Below, piece after piece: positions 11,286 through 23,720 of a stretch of DNA of 64,000 nt. The notes beneath the pieces were generated by a model that made no database searches, was not told the DNA's origin, and worked only from the letters and a program-made list of their open reading frames with translations. Each line of letters begins with the position of its first letter. Position 1 is the first letter of the stretch. The position numbers and the translations under genes are program-made. Source of the stretch: Sphagnum magellanicum (Eukaryota > Streptophyta > Sphagnopsida > Sphagnales > Sphagnaceae); NCBI GenBank assembly GCA_021904315.1, contig CM038925.1, positions 14,510,501 through 14,574,500 of the forward strand. The letters run 5' to 3'.

Positions 11286-14200
11286 TATATGTGTACAATG
11301 CCAAGATCCTATAAGTATAACCATAGCAACATTTCACAAAAAACATTTAATACCCCAAATTCAAAAAATACAAATAAAAAAGATACCACAAACACCATTA
11401 ATTTTAGCACTGTTACAAAACTTGTAAGTAGTTTGTTAGGAACCAAAAAAGGACCAAGATCACACCAATAAGAATAAAAAAATATCAATGTGTGATGGCT
11501 TATAATGCACCCCCTTTTCCACCATGTTAAAAATAATGCAAAATTAGCATGGAAAGCCTTTATTTGTTTTGCGCATAAATGCAGCATGCTTTATATTTGG
11601 TTGTTGAACATCGCATGGAATTCAAACAAAGAACTCCAAGCAAAAAAACACCCACTAAATACACATCAAACAAAAAGTGTCAGAAAATGAAACCAAAAAA
11701 ATAAAATAAATTAGAGTTTTGAAGGAGTTTTAGGTTGTGATGGGGCTGTTTTTTGGGGAAAAAATCAAAAGGAAACTTTAGAGAGTGTGATGGGTCTATG
11801 GAAGTCCAACATCAAGTTAAGGAACTTGATATGATTCAAGGAACCAATTACATCAGATCTATAACAATCTATAATCCACCAAAAATGACCTACTTAAACA
11901 CCTAATTGGTATCCACCTTGTCACTAACTTCAACAAAACAAAACACATACTAACCATTGATCAACCAATGAAACCTACTGAAAGTTTGAAGTTAGAATCC
12001 AACACGAAATTGCTTGTAATGAACATCCATGATATAATAAGAAAGCAAGCACAATGTATTCCAACATGAAAGAACCACCCAATGGAACACACTCCCACCC
12101 TAAACCCCACACATTTTCAAAATAGTCCTTGACCCTAATAAATGAAAAAAATTCATTTACAAAACAAAATAACAAATGATAATTTCTCTTCCATTAATAT
12201 GAAAACCCTACCCCATCTTAAACTCCCATATCTTGTTATATACAATCTTGTAGTACTAACATTGATATTCTAATATTTAATTGGGTTCATACCAATATTG
12301 TTTAATTCTTCATTTATGAAAAAACCTTTGGTTTTAGTTTTGACATTTAAAAAAAAAAATTGGTTAATTTTTCAAAATTTTAAACTCATAGTTCTTGTTT
12401 AAAATGTTTTTTAAATTGAAAATTTTTTGAATTTGATTTGAAAACAAGGTCTAGTTCCATGTACACACTCTCCAAAGCAAAAAAATTGATATGTAAAAAA
12501 TTTGACAAGTTCAAATTAAAAATTGTGAAAGTATTGAATTTTATAACAAGTGAAAATATAAAGTTTTACAAGAAATTAAAATTGATCATTTAATTCAAAA
12601 ATTTAATATGCTTGCTTAGTTTCTTAGAAAATCAATGTGCTTACCTTAAAAACCTAAACTTATTTTCAAATTTTTTATTTTCAATTTGGTTTTAACAAAA
12701 GGTTAATTCCATGGTTTGATCCTTGTGTTGATTCCACCAAAATAATGTTGGGTTGCATTGGGAGGTCACAAGAGCTTAAACTTGAACTAAAGAACTTGCC
12801 AACATGGTCCATATAGAAAGTGACTTCAATAAAAATACGTCCATTGTTAACGTGATATTTGTCACTCTTTACAATTCAATTTAACAAATTTCAACTTGAA
12901 ATACAATTGCTAAATTAGCCAAATTTTATGGAAATGAAAAGGCCTTCATAAATGTGTGCTCTCTAATAACTTAAACTTTGGATTATCATAGTGACACGTT
13001 AAAACCCTCATGATATTAATTGTTTTTAAGGCTTCAGGAAAATTTTACTTGTTAGGACACTCTAAAACTAATAGAATTATATTGTTGTCACGTGGAAATT
13101 TTTTTGATGAAATGATTGTCATAGATTATATTTTTGAGTTTCCATTCATTATGTTTTATGTGGGAAAAACAAGTTGTAGGATTAGAAATTGATTAGTGAA
13201 GAGTTGTGTGGGAGCAAAAAGAAAATTGTTTCCCATTAGTATAGGAAAGTTATGCAAGAAAATTTAATTAATTACATTTTCTATCTCAAAAGTGTGAGGT
13301 TTAACCATATTTAAATATGGAATATAAAATGTGAAAGGTGAAATTACAAGTGGAAGACTATTCTTGAATCTAATTTTGCAAGTGCCAAATGAAATTAATC
13401 ACCTAGTTGTAATTCACACTATGATCTATAAATAATATTCAATTACAAATTCTACTTTTGTCACTACTTCCAGAAAGGTCTTTTGCTATCATAAAAATCA
13501 TTGCATTCAAATTTCAAACCCTTATAAATAAATTTGTCTTAGTTCTGTAAGAGCAAAGAATGCACATGAAATCCAATCTTGGGTGAGTTTGATTTTATAA
13601 CTAGAACAAGAATTAAAACCTAGTTTTATTTTCTTAACAAAGTGGACCCAAAAACAAGTTCATAGTTCTATTTAGGTGTGGAATTGGAATGGAGATTTGG
13701 GCCTCTGGGCGGGGGGGAACTAGAATCGAGGGTTTGTCAATAATTAACCATTGATTTTGGTTAGGACTAATAATAACTAGACTTGAGCTAGGTTTGATTT
13801 ATAGAACCAAATCTTTAACTAGAACCCAATTTATTTTGTGAAGAATCAGATTATGTGTGAATTTAGAACCAAAACCAAGATGCTTCAAATTCAATTTTAA
13901 AAACTAGAACTAAAGGTTCTTCATAAAAGTAAAGAACAAGTTAGCACTAATAAAAACCTTATTTAATTTTTTTTTGTAAGTAATTCATTTAGGTATGTTA
14001 CAAAGTGTAATCATCCTCTCAATGATTAAAGCATGTTATAAATCATCTATAAAATACCTTTAAGGTAGCAAATGGAAATTGCATGAGGTTTTTTAAGTAC
14101 CAAAGAATGAGACTTGGTAGCCCTAGTGTAAAAGTTCATAGGTAGGTAGGTTGAAAGGAGTTAAGTGGAGCTAAAAAATTTAAAAATTAAAATATGTACA

Positions 14201-14449
14201 TAGGGAATAACAATCAAACTTTAAAAGGCCATAAAACTTACTAACTTGAAAATGGAGAGCATGCTTGAGATGTGAATCAATGGCGGAAAAAATAGTTATG
14301 CACTATAACAAGCCTTACTATAACCCATCACCACCTAATAGAATAGCTTCTTGCCTTTTCAAGCTCACTACATTCCTAGTGCATAGTGAAAATAGTTTGT
14401 ATTCATTTTAGTTTGCATAGGGAGGGTACTTCTAGATACAAAATACTAA
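11286..14449. other. AT-rich non-coding DNA
   Basis: No gene is seen. Antiparallel short frames at 11289-11690 are low-complexity. A short AGGTAGGTAGG run occurs near 14141-14152. A G run (GGGGGGG) sits near 13712. Confidence 0.5.
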
Positions 14450-14513
14450 TGTTGGGAGATATTTACTTTGGCAAGTAAAAACTTGTCGCAACCCTAGCTT
14501 TGGGCTCGCAACC

Positions 14514-14609
14514 AAGGCAAAAAGGTTACAAGGTTGTGGGCTAAGAGGAAGCCCATGAGTCAAGGCAAAGAGGTCACAAGGGTGCGGGCCAAGAAGAAGC
14601 CCAGGAGTC
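14514..14609. repeat. 48-bp direct tandem duplication
   Basis: Copies 14514-14561 and 14562-14609 differ at about 7 of 48 bases. Each holds AAGGCAAA, a GGTNACAAGG core and an AAGCCCA segment. If the surrounding island is an LTR, tandem repeats near its start could be enhancer-type repeats of the U3 part; that role is inference. Confidence 0.85.
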
Positions 14610-14800
14610 ACATCACATACTTTCGGGAGTGTAAAAAAGTGTGAGGGAGTATGAGGGAGTGAACCCTCACACTCCCAAGGCAACTCCCACTTTGGGAGAT
14701 GGAGTCCCGGTGGACTCCCAAAATTTCAAAGAGCAATTTCAGGGGTCAAAACTCAATGGCATGTGGCGTTCTTTATATCATTGGAAAGCTCTTGAAACTT

Positions 14801-14839
14801 AGATGTCTAAATGAGCTCCCATTGCTCATTTGGACATCT
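14801..14839. repeat. 16-bp hairpin within the GC island
   Basis: Arm 14801-14816 (AGATGTCTAAATGAGC) pairs with 14824-14839 (GCTCATTTGGACATCT) at 15 of 16 positions, around a 7-base loop. Confidence 0.85.
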
Positions 14840-14865
14840 GAAACACAAGTTATGACCAAAAGAAG

Positions 14866-14900
14866 GGTCGGGAGTCAAATTGCCAGTTTGACTCCTGACC
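14866..14900. repeat. 14-bp hairpin within the GC island
   Basis: Arm 14866-14879 (GGTCGGGAGTCAAA) pairs with 14887-14900 (TTTGACTCCTGACC) at 13 of 14 positions, around the loop TTGCCAG. Confidence 0.85.
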
Positions 14901-15071
14901 AAAAAAAGTTGGGAATCAACCCGATTTACTTGGCTACAGAGGACGTGCGACATACCGTTAGAAAGCTCTTGATGAGAACTACAACTTTGCTTCAAACCGC
15001 ATCTTGATCCAAGGTCTGATCGCAAAATTATGGGGCTCCAAAGTCGCGAAGGTCCCAATTGGCACGATTTC

Positions 15072-15093
15072 GGGACTCCCACTCGGGAGTCCC
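15072..15093. repeat. 9-bp perfect hairpin GGGACTCCC/GGGAGTCCC
   Basis: Perfect 9-bp arms at 15072-15080 and 15085-15093 flank the loop ACTC. A related stem-loop occurs at 14655-14692, where GTGTGAGGG-type and CCCTCACAC sequences face each other. Confidence 0.8.
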
Positions 15094-15340
15094 GGGAGAG
15101 AAAAACCATTTGGATGTGGGCTCCGTGGCCAGCCATAAAGTATACTATAAGGGGGAAGGTGGTGGCTTCCCTCAAGTCCGAGCCATGGTGAGTTTAGTGT
15201 GTCCATGTTGCCCGTGGCTCGTCTTAACACCAAAGGTGCTCCAACTATGCACTAACCATTTGGTGTGGGTTGTGTGCAAGCCTGTGTGAGTGAATGAAAC
15301 TTGTCAACTCTTCCTAGACCCATCCCGGAGCTCCAACACG

Positions 15341-17199
15341 CCCCTCTACCCTTCAAAGTGTTGTGAGTTAGGGAGTGTGCCCCAACTCCTCCCTTTTCCA
15401 CTATCTTCTACTTGGACTCACATTTGAGTCCTTCAAGGAGTTGGGAGTGCATCAAAACCAATGTTGGCCGATTTTCATTTGTTATGAAAACTGCTAATTT
15501 TGGTTCTTAAAATAAATTTTAAGAACCAGCTTAATGTATATATATATATATATATATAGGATTCATTTGATTTTTTAAAATCCTAAAAATGGAGCCATTG
15601 ATTTTCAATTAGACCAGTTTTCATTTAGTTTTTATTAAGGATTTGACCCCAAGACTTTTTAAAGGGAGATCATACAAAATCTTCCCTTTCAAACAAAAAA
15701 CTTAGGACTTGGATTGCTAAAATGTTTAATGATCCCTTCTTCATAATGTAAGCAATGAATTTATGTATGCTTTTAGTTAATTTTCACCAATTTGTTCTTA
15801 GTTTTCCTTTGTGAGTTTTGTTTGTCGTTATTAAACTTGTGGCATCTTGTAGTGGGTCATTTGTTTAACCCTAATGGGGTATTTCAAATGGTAAATATCT
15901 TTTGTGATCTTTAAAAAATTTCTAGTTCAAAACTTTATTTACCACTTCTATACTTATTATTAGACTAGACATTTTAACTAATGTTGCTTAGTTTTTAAGT
16001 TTTTAAAAGAATCATCAATTTTAATTCTTAATTTCATAGAAACAAAGACCTATCAATTTTAGTTTTTATGCTTTAAATCTTTCAGAAAATGAAAACTCAT
16101 CGATCATGGGTCTAGGTCAACTTTGTTTATATGTTGGTTGTTAGTTATAATGGTTCTTATTTTGATAAGACTTGTTGGTTTGGATTTTAGGATGTAAAAG
16201 TGGCTTGATCAATGAAGTAGATGGATTTGAAATTGCAATATGTATAGCGTTTGAATGTTGGTTCCTAGTTCTATAGTTTGAATTTGAACAATGGAGATCT
16301 TACTATAGTATGTGGACTTGATTTTTTGTTTCCCCTATTTTTGGATGTCGAATTTTCCACCTAGTCATCACACCATTGTAGCTTGTCATAAGCGTCCAAA
16401 TTCTTCCTTCCTTGAACTTGCATCCAAATAAAGCACCCCGCCCCCCTCTTTTGTGGATACTTGTAGAAATTATTAATCCTCTGAAGGCCCTTATGATGTG
16501 CATTGTCATTTGGCCCACTATATCTGTAATGGGAAGAAAATGGCAAACATGAATGATAGGTCTACAATCCAAAATTATTACTTCCCTATACCAACACCAA
16601 AACTTCTTTTTCCAAGAATTGGAGCATCAAGATTATTAGTTTTGGGAATGATCATAAAAGATTTTTTTTTCTTCCCTTCAAATCTCATGAATTGTTTTCA
16701 CCATTTGTTTGTTTTGTCCCCCGCTCCCCTCAAAGCTCTAAACAAAAAGAAAAGTAAAATATTTCCAACTAGCAAGAAAAATCTACTTATTGGTGTAACT
16801 CCATATTGCTCATTGGATATAAAAACAAGGAACAAAGGCAATGAAAATGAAGTGCCTTCTAACACTACCCTAATTTTCATCAATGCAAATAACACTAACC
16901 GTCTTCATGAGTTTTCCCTTTCATGGTGGTGCCAATGGCTATTGGAATGTTCCTTTGTTAAACACCAATCCATGTTTTGAAAAGAAGAGTGATTAAAATA
17001 AAGGCTTAATTGGAGGTTAAATAGTAGTTAACCCCATTAGTCCGTGGTTTTCGACTAAGTTAGTAATAACTAAATAAGAACCCAATGTGATTTTTTAAAT
17101 TAGGACCAAAATATTTTTTAATTTAAAAAAAACCAAAACCAAAAGTTCTTCATGAAAAAAAAAGACCTCCCAACATTGGAAAATACCCTTGTCAATTGT
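15341..17199. other. Non-coding DNA with palindrome and (TA)n
   Basis: No gene is seen. A 12-bp palindromic stem (GGTTCTTAAAAT and its complement, loop AA) lies at 15502-15527, followed by a (TA)11 run at 15537-15558. The frame 16498-16980 (160 codons, + strand) is the second longest in the window, but it has no recognisable domain, signal or splice context and overlaps open frames on the other strand, so it is not called as a gene. Confidence 0.5.
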
Positions 17200-17818
17200 C
17201 ATCCTTAGGTGGTACCACTAGGAACATCACACCTTAATTTTCTTGGACCCATCAAACTTTGAAAAATCATATGAAACACTTAAATAAACATTTTTTTTTA
17301 TGATTACATTTATTAGGTTCCATAGATTTTGAAATCTCAATAATATCAAAAATATTTTGTATTTTGATGTTCTTAATCATTGCATTTAGAAAAAGTTTTT
17401 GAACATAACACATTTTTTTTCCTTGAGCTTTTTGGTTAAAAACACAAATTCAAAACATGATTTCAGAATTTTCTTCTGATTTTTTTTCCTAAGGTAATTT
17501 GGAAATAATTTTATTTTAAAGTTTCTATTAGGCAATAAATTGATTACGTTTAATTTAGTTATGAATTTCCAAAGTTGAAATCGTCAATTTTTTAAAGGGC
17601 CATTTTAATCAGGAATATAAAATTTTCCAATTTTCCAATTTTAAAAATTCCCAAATAAACTTCAAACCATATGTTAAAGCATGAAATGGATAAAGATGAA
17701 AAAATAATATTTATAGTTGTGAAAAATTTTAAAGAAAAGGGCCCGGGAAAATGATTTGGTTGTTTTTTGTTCTTTAACCATTCCTCGAGGTGGTTCCTAG
17801 TGGTTCCACCTAAGGATG
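17200..17818. mobile_element. Inverted-repeat element, MITE-like, copy B
   Basis: The left end at 17200 reads CATCCTTAGGTGGTACCACT then AGGAACATCAC. The right end, read on the minus strand from 17818, is CATCCTTAGGTGGAACCACT then AGGAACCACC. These are long, well-matched terminal inverted repeats. The ends match those of the element at 8555-9337, and part of the interior is shared (TTTAGTTATGAATTTCCAAA near 17558). The short open frames inside carry no transposase motif, so it is non-autonomous. No target duplication is clear. Confidence 0.72.
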
Positions 17819-20800
17819 GGTTTGCCCACATATTAAGCATAACAAACAAGCTTTGTAGTTGCACGATCCACTTGTTGAAAATTTATATTAAGTTCAAGCT
17901 AACCAATTGCCAAGTATTGAGTGAAAAGGATTTTCAATATTTAAAGTTTTGGATGGGCCTTGAAATTTGTGATCACTTCAATTCTATTGTAGTTGTTGAT
18001 AGGGAGAAAGGGGGGAGAAAATAAAAAGAATAAAAATTGATACATTAGGGTTGTGGGGTAGTTGCATACTATGAAATTTTCATAAAACTTATAATCATCG
18101 TTTTGCAAAATGTCCCAAAATTTATTCCCATTGGAAATTTCTCACCTTTTGTTAATCATCTTTTTAAAAGAAGATCAAATTGACTAGTGGGTTGCATGCA
18201 ATTAGGCCCACAAATTGTTTTTTCATTCCAAATTTGGATTCCCCCATTATCCTTTTTCATGTGTGAAAAAATCCCTTTGTACAAGGACTAGACATACAGA
18301 TGGATGGATGAAACACATAAATAGAAATGGAAAATTTTGTAGTAAACTATAATTAAAGCAATTCAATTTTTCAAATTAGTAGTAAGGGGCATTTAATGCC
18401 ACACTCAAAATGTACCCTCTTGTGCTATAAGCCTAGTGTTTTTAAGGTGATTGAAGACCCGCCCAATAATTGGACCAATGAGCCTTATGCTTGGGTCATC
18501 CAAGGCCATGTAAGGTCTAAGTCCTATAGACCAAAATTTTTAAAAAAAATCCATGACCTTGTTTTTAACCCTTTGACCATTTTTTTCACTTAACATGTAT
18601 GAAAAAAGAATATAATTAAGCTTTTTCAATATTGTTGCACTTGGTCATTTGGATGGGGCCAAGTTCGCATAATGTTTCCCAAGACCCAAATTGACAAGTT
18701 TTATCAAAATAAGACCATTTAAATATGGAACTAACTATCAATGTATTAAACCCAACCCTAGAACTAATAGGTTCTAATTTTTGAAATAAATAAGTAGAGC
18801 TAAAAATGATAGTTTCACATTTCTATGAAAATGGTTAAACCCAAAATTAATGATTCCTTTTCAAAACCTAAGAATTGGCCAACATTGATTGTTACTAATG
18901 TGGGGGTGGGTATTTGGTTTTTTCATATATCAATTGGGCCCCAGTTTTTTGAAAATAAAAAGTTGAAGAACCATGAAGGTTCAAGTTGTTAAAAAATAAA
19001 AATATTAAAAGAAATACATGTGTTCAATTGTTTAAAATTGAAATTTTAAGGTACTATGGGCTAGGAATAGGAATTTCAAAAATTTGAAGTCATAGATTGA
19101 CCTTGAATAGTTATTTGACAAATACCATGTGGAGGTACCCTATTAATTTTCTATCAAATACTAACAATTCCCAATTATTTGAATTAGAAACCAAATGAAA
19201 CAACATTTTATTAAAACATTTACACATTTGCATATTTAAATCTTGAAAAATTGATGTTTACGTTTGACATTTACATTGTATGCATTGTCCAAAAGTAGAA
19301 CAAAGATGAAAAAGAAAAAAGTTGTGGTTCATAAAATGGGCCAACACTTCAAACTCATTGCATGATCAATTTATCACTAAAAGATGTATTTTAAAGTTCC
19401 ATGTCATATGATTCCACCCCATTTTAAAATATGCTAAACAACAAAGCAATATTTTTATACAATATCTAGCATAAGCAAATGTGTAATGTTTGCATGGAAC
19501 TTAACCCAATTTTCAAATGGGCCCAAAGGTTCTTGAATTTAGAAAAATGTGTCAAAATCAAAATTATAGGGTTTTTAAATGGGAAGAACTAAGTTCAAAC
19601 CTACATTGGAAGAACCTCCAAATTTATTTTTTAATTCAAAATTGAAACTAGATGTTCTTTTAAAAAAGAAGAACCACACAACATTTGTAACAATAATAGG
19701 TTTTAAATGGACAAGTAACAAATAGGGGTCAAATCACTTGATTCCTATAAAAGGCAACCACCATTTTTATAGTTTTTGGCATCCTAATTTATAAGACTTG
19801 CCACTGCCCTTAGGATATTTTGAGGAGGGGGAATGGGAGAATGGTTGTTTTTGAATATTGGGAAAAGAAGTGTGGTTGTGTATGTATTCCAATGTGGAGA
19901 TAATACAAGGAACCATGAAGAAGGTCTTGGCATGAATTTTGTGTATATATATATTTTTAAGAATTTGGAGTTGAAAAAACCTATGGATTTGTCAACAACT
20001 AGTTGTAGTTCTAAGACATGATTTAATCATGGTGAAATCATTATGAAGTTATTTTGCCCAATATGGATCAAATTACTCCTTGTTGGATAGCCAAACAACC
20101 CACATGCCTAATGATTATATACATACTTTGAAACCTAGGATATAACAACAATGTTAATGATCTTTTCGAAAAATCAAATCCCTAAAAAAATGAAGGGTAA
20201 AACATTTTAAAAACTTGATGCTTCATGTGAACCCACAACTCTTACAACGTTCATAAAAAGTGAATGTTTATAAATTAATCATGTTATTAGGGACCTTTTA
20301 ATGTGAAAGCTCATCAAAAAAATTTAAATAGGTGGAAATGACAAAGTGTCAGGTGTTTCCAAACATTTAATGACCCTAGTTTTGGTACATCACACAACTA
20401 ATTAATATTAATGACAACACTTTTATGATAGTTTCACAAACCACACCCAAGTTCATAAAGATGGTACACAACTTTGCAATGCCCTTGTTTGTTGATGGTA
20501 ACACAAAGCAATGGCCAAGCAAAACATCAAAGCATCCTAGGGCAACAAATACCCAACTTGAAACCTACATGAAAATCCCAAGGACACCAAAAGGCCAAAA
20601 CAAGTTGTTAGTTGGAACAAACATCCTCATGGATTTGCAAATTTAACACAACAAATAATTGACACATCATCAATCCCACTCGCCTAGTTTTCATTGGTAT
20701 GTTGAGTTTTTTGGCCTCAACCCAAAATCTATGCAAGTTTTATCCAATGCTTGCCTCCTTTTGCCACTTTTTTGGGCCATATAATACATTCTTGGATATC

Positions 20801-22031
20801 AACCTAAACAAACTTGATGGATGCATAACTAAAACCTTGGGCAATTTTGTCATTTGTAGTAGTGTATTATCAAACTTTTGATAGTGCATGACCCAAGCAC
20901 ATTCCATCAAATGGTTTAAACACACCCAAGGCATTATAAGAGACAATTGGTTTTAAAGAATATGCACAAGTCTAAAATTAGACCCATCATCTTTTACACA
21001 TGCCACAATCTTCTAAAATAGGTTAAACTTATCAAAGAGTTGTTGCAATTGGACTACCATAGCTACATTAGACACAACAAGAATTCACAACTTTTCAAGC
21101 TCGTCCAACTTGACTAAAATGTCCATTTTTGCTATAGTTTTGGTCATTTTGATTAGAGGTTTTGGTTATTGAAGTGACATGCCCCTTTTTAGTGGCTTAA
21201 TTGACTAGAATGACCTTTTTGACCAATTGGTCAATGTGACATTTTGTCAAATATGACAAAAAATGAACACCTTTAGTAAAAAACAACAAGGTTGTATAAT
21301 CAAATGGGACATTTGTCAATTTTAACTAGAGTTCATTGCATCAATATATGTGTACATTTTGTGTGACATTATTTCTAAAAATTCCTACATCTATTGATGA
21401 AACCTTGATATTACCCTCAATTATTTTCAAGTCTTTGAAACAAATGCGTAGTTTTTAGAGTAATCCACTAAACATTAAATTGTTCATCACTAGAAGTTGA
21501 AAGCACAATATTGGATTTTCCAACACATACATTTGAATTGATTAATTATGAACTATCACATCCAAAGTTATTTGATATTGAATTAGAAGACCCGCATTTG
21601 CTTCAATATATAAGCATGACAAGATCTTTGAATCTCATTGCTTGCAATATTTTATTTTGAATTGGTAATTGAAATAAACAAGCAAAATTACATAATTAAT
21701 TTCATCTCATAGCTTTTTGTTGTCATCACCATCTTTTATTATTTTTCTTATACCATAGTTTAATATCATTATTACATGTAAGTTTTAGATCTAGTTTATT
21801 AATTTTCATTTAAAAGTTCACAATTAGAACTCCAAACCTTGGTTCACAATAAATAACCAAATATTTCATATAAATAATTCATTGGCATGGTTCGTTGAGT
21901 GTATTATTAAATACATCATGAGCCCCTTTTGACATCCAAATATCAAATGTGCAATTGGTTAAATTGCATGTGGCCAATGCAAATTGCACATATTGAACCA
22001 AAGTTTTTTGCATTAAAGGATGCATATTAAC
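17819..22031. other. AT-rich non-coding DNA, no gene supported
   Basis: Several frames of 60-85 codons occur (17767-18024, 18396-18593, 19833-20021, 20425-20646) but none has a recognisable motif. The segment 21100-21330 is rich in TTGAC/GGTCAA motifs and resembles the right subterminal part of the CACTA element that follows (23950-24148), so it may be a decayed fragment of a related transposon. Confidence 0.45.
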
Positions 22032-22384
22032 TTACCCTACAAGAAATCATGGTTTTTTAGATCGGGAATTTTGCTCAAAAAAACCCTCCATATGGTTTTT
22101 TTGCCCCCATGTTCAACTTGACCAAAGTGCCATTTTAGACAAGTTGATTTGGACCTAACCATTTTGACTAGGTCTTTTTTATTGTCTTTTTACTGGGTTT
22201 TTTTTTACTAGGTTTATTTTACTAAACCACCATGACAATAGTATAATTTGGGCAGTGATTAATTTTTTTAAAAATTATTTTAATTTAAAAGTAATATGAA
22301 AATATTTATTAATTTATTAATTACCCTACTTACCTACCTAAATAAGAACCAATTAATTAATGTCAAAAAAATAATTTATTTATT

Positions 22385-23260
22385 TAGCTACCAACCTTAT
22401 GTCTTAAGCTTAGGTTAAGCCACCTAGCTTAGCCACCTAGGTTAAACCAAACCACTTAAGCTAGGCCAAGCCCCTTAAGCTAGGCCAAGTAGCCTAGGCT
22501 AGGTGGTTTAATAGTTTTTACAACTTCAAGCTACCTAATTAAGTCACCTAAATAGTCAAGATGGCCTAAGTTGCAAGTGTGAAATTTGAATTCCTCACCT
22601 CCACATTGAGCAGCCAAGTCGTTAACCATTGCACCACCACCCCATAAAGTGATCTTTTTGGACAACTTATTTGTAATGAACATGATTTTGGACCAACATA
22701 TTGTAATCAATTTTCATGAATTTTTTTTCAACATGCATACTATATTAAATGAAATTGAAATTTTTTACACTATTTACATAATTAAGTAGGTTATAGGTAG
22801 GGTAGCCTGAGTTGGTAAGAAGTACTTATTAATAAATGCATGTACTTAAGAAACATATAGGTTATAGTCTACTAAGCTTTATAGGTACCTACTAAATCTA
22901 TGTTTATACCTACCTAGTAAGCTATATATGCCTATGTTATTTAGTAGGTTATGTAGGTACCTACTAACCTATGTAATACCTAGCCTAGGCATACTAGGTA
23001 GGTCTATGCTTAAGCTATTTACCTAATAGGTGAGGCTATCTACCTAATAGGCTTAGGTGGTGTAACCTAGGTTAGTTACATACCTAATAGGCTTAAGTAG
23101 CGTAGGTTAGTTACAAACTTAATAGGCCTAGGTAGCCTAGGTTAAGCTACATACCTACCTAATAGGATTAGGTGGTCTAGGTTAAGCTACCTACCTAGTA
23201 ATTAGGCCTAGGTGGCCTTGGCCACTAACTTAGTTAATAGGATAGGCTACCTATAGGTAA
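22385..23260. repeat. TAGGT/CCTAGG-rich degenerate repeat block
   Basis: The core of the CACTA element is dominated by variants of CCTAGGTTA, TTAAGCTAGGCC and ACCTACCTAATAGG in both orientations, so many short inverted repeats are possible. It is interrupted at about 22560-22780 by ordinary sequence that includes a tRNA-like SINE head. Confidence 0.75.
22581..22640 (-). repeat. tRNA-like SINE head
   Basis: On the minus strand, TGGTGGTGCAATGGTTAA resembles an A box and GGAATTCAAATTTC, about 40 bases later, resembles a B box (consensus GGTTCGANTCC). The segment GGAGGTGA followed by TTCAAATTTC is nearly shared with 25802-25823. It cannot be a working tRNA: no acceptor stem pairs. It fits the 5' part of a tRNA-derived SINE. 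Confidence 0.45.
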
Positions 23261-23720
23261 TTAATAAAAATATTTAAAATGATTGATGAATTACTATAAA
23301 TTATAAATAAATAAATAATATCAATGATTAATAATTCCTAGGAATTACTAAATATTAAATATTGAATAGTGATTATTTACTATGAATTAATAATTATCAA
23401 TTAATATATAACAAATTATTATTAACTAAGAGTTAGCTTAAAATAATCACTTATTAATAATTATTTACAATTATATATTGACTACTATTAATTATTATAA
23501 ATTACTATCAAGTATTAGCCAAAAAAATAGATAAAATAGATAATTTTATAATAATAATTAATCAATTAACAAGTTGGTGGAGAGACTAATTATTGGTTAT
23601 TAATTAACATGTATTTGGTGACAAATTAATTATATAAAACATTAATCATAAATTATTGAGTATTAATTATCAATTATTAAATATCAACTAATTAATGTAC
23701 TAAGTTTAAGTACCTACATG
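23261..23720. repeat. Very AT-rich TTAATTAA-type block
   Basis: This stretch is made almost only of A and T in TTAATTA/AATTAATTAT variants, within the CACTA core. It is internally repetitive and can form many short hairpins. No gene is present. Confidence 0.7.

Larger units (their letters stand above)
14450..15340. mobile_element. Palindrome-rich GC island, possible LTR
   Basis: This ~0.9-kb block is much richer in G+C and CpG than its flanks. It starts TGTTGGGAG at 14450, a typical plant LTR start, and CTCCAACA at 15331-15338 would make a near-matching end. The expected 5-bp target duplication is not seen (ACTAA before, CGCCC after). Inside lie a 48-bp tandem duplication, several hairpins built on GGGAGTC/GACTCCC, and two GAAAGCTCTTGA motifs (about 14783 and 14961). 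The minus-strand frame 14807-15175 (122 codons) is open but has no recognisable domain. A solo LTR is the best guess; another GC-rich repeat is possible. Confidence 0.45.

Noticed and set aside
14807-15175. 122-codon frame on the minus strand
   Set aside because: It runs through several palindromes of a GC-rich repeat. GC-rich DNA has fewer stop codons, which explains the open frame without coding function.
14301-15854. CACTA element with ends CACTATAACAAGCC and (minus) CACTACAAGATGCC
   Set aside because: The ends resemble each other, but no 3-bp duplication flanks them (ATG before, GGT after) and the right end lies well beyond the GC-rich island. Too weak to call.
16498-16980. 160-codon open frame on the + strand
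   Set aside because: It has no recognisable domain, sits in low-CpG background DNA, overlaps open frames on the other strand and lacks promoter-like or splice-like context. One frame of this size in 64 kb is plausible by chance.
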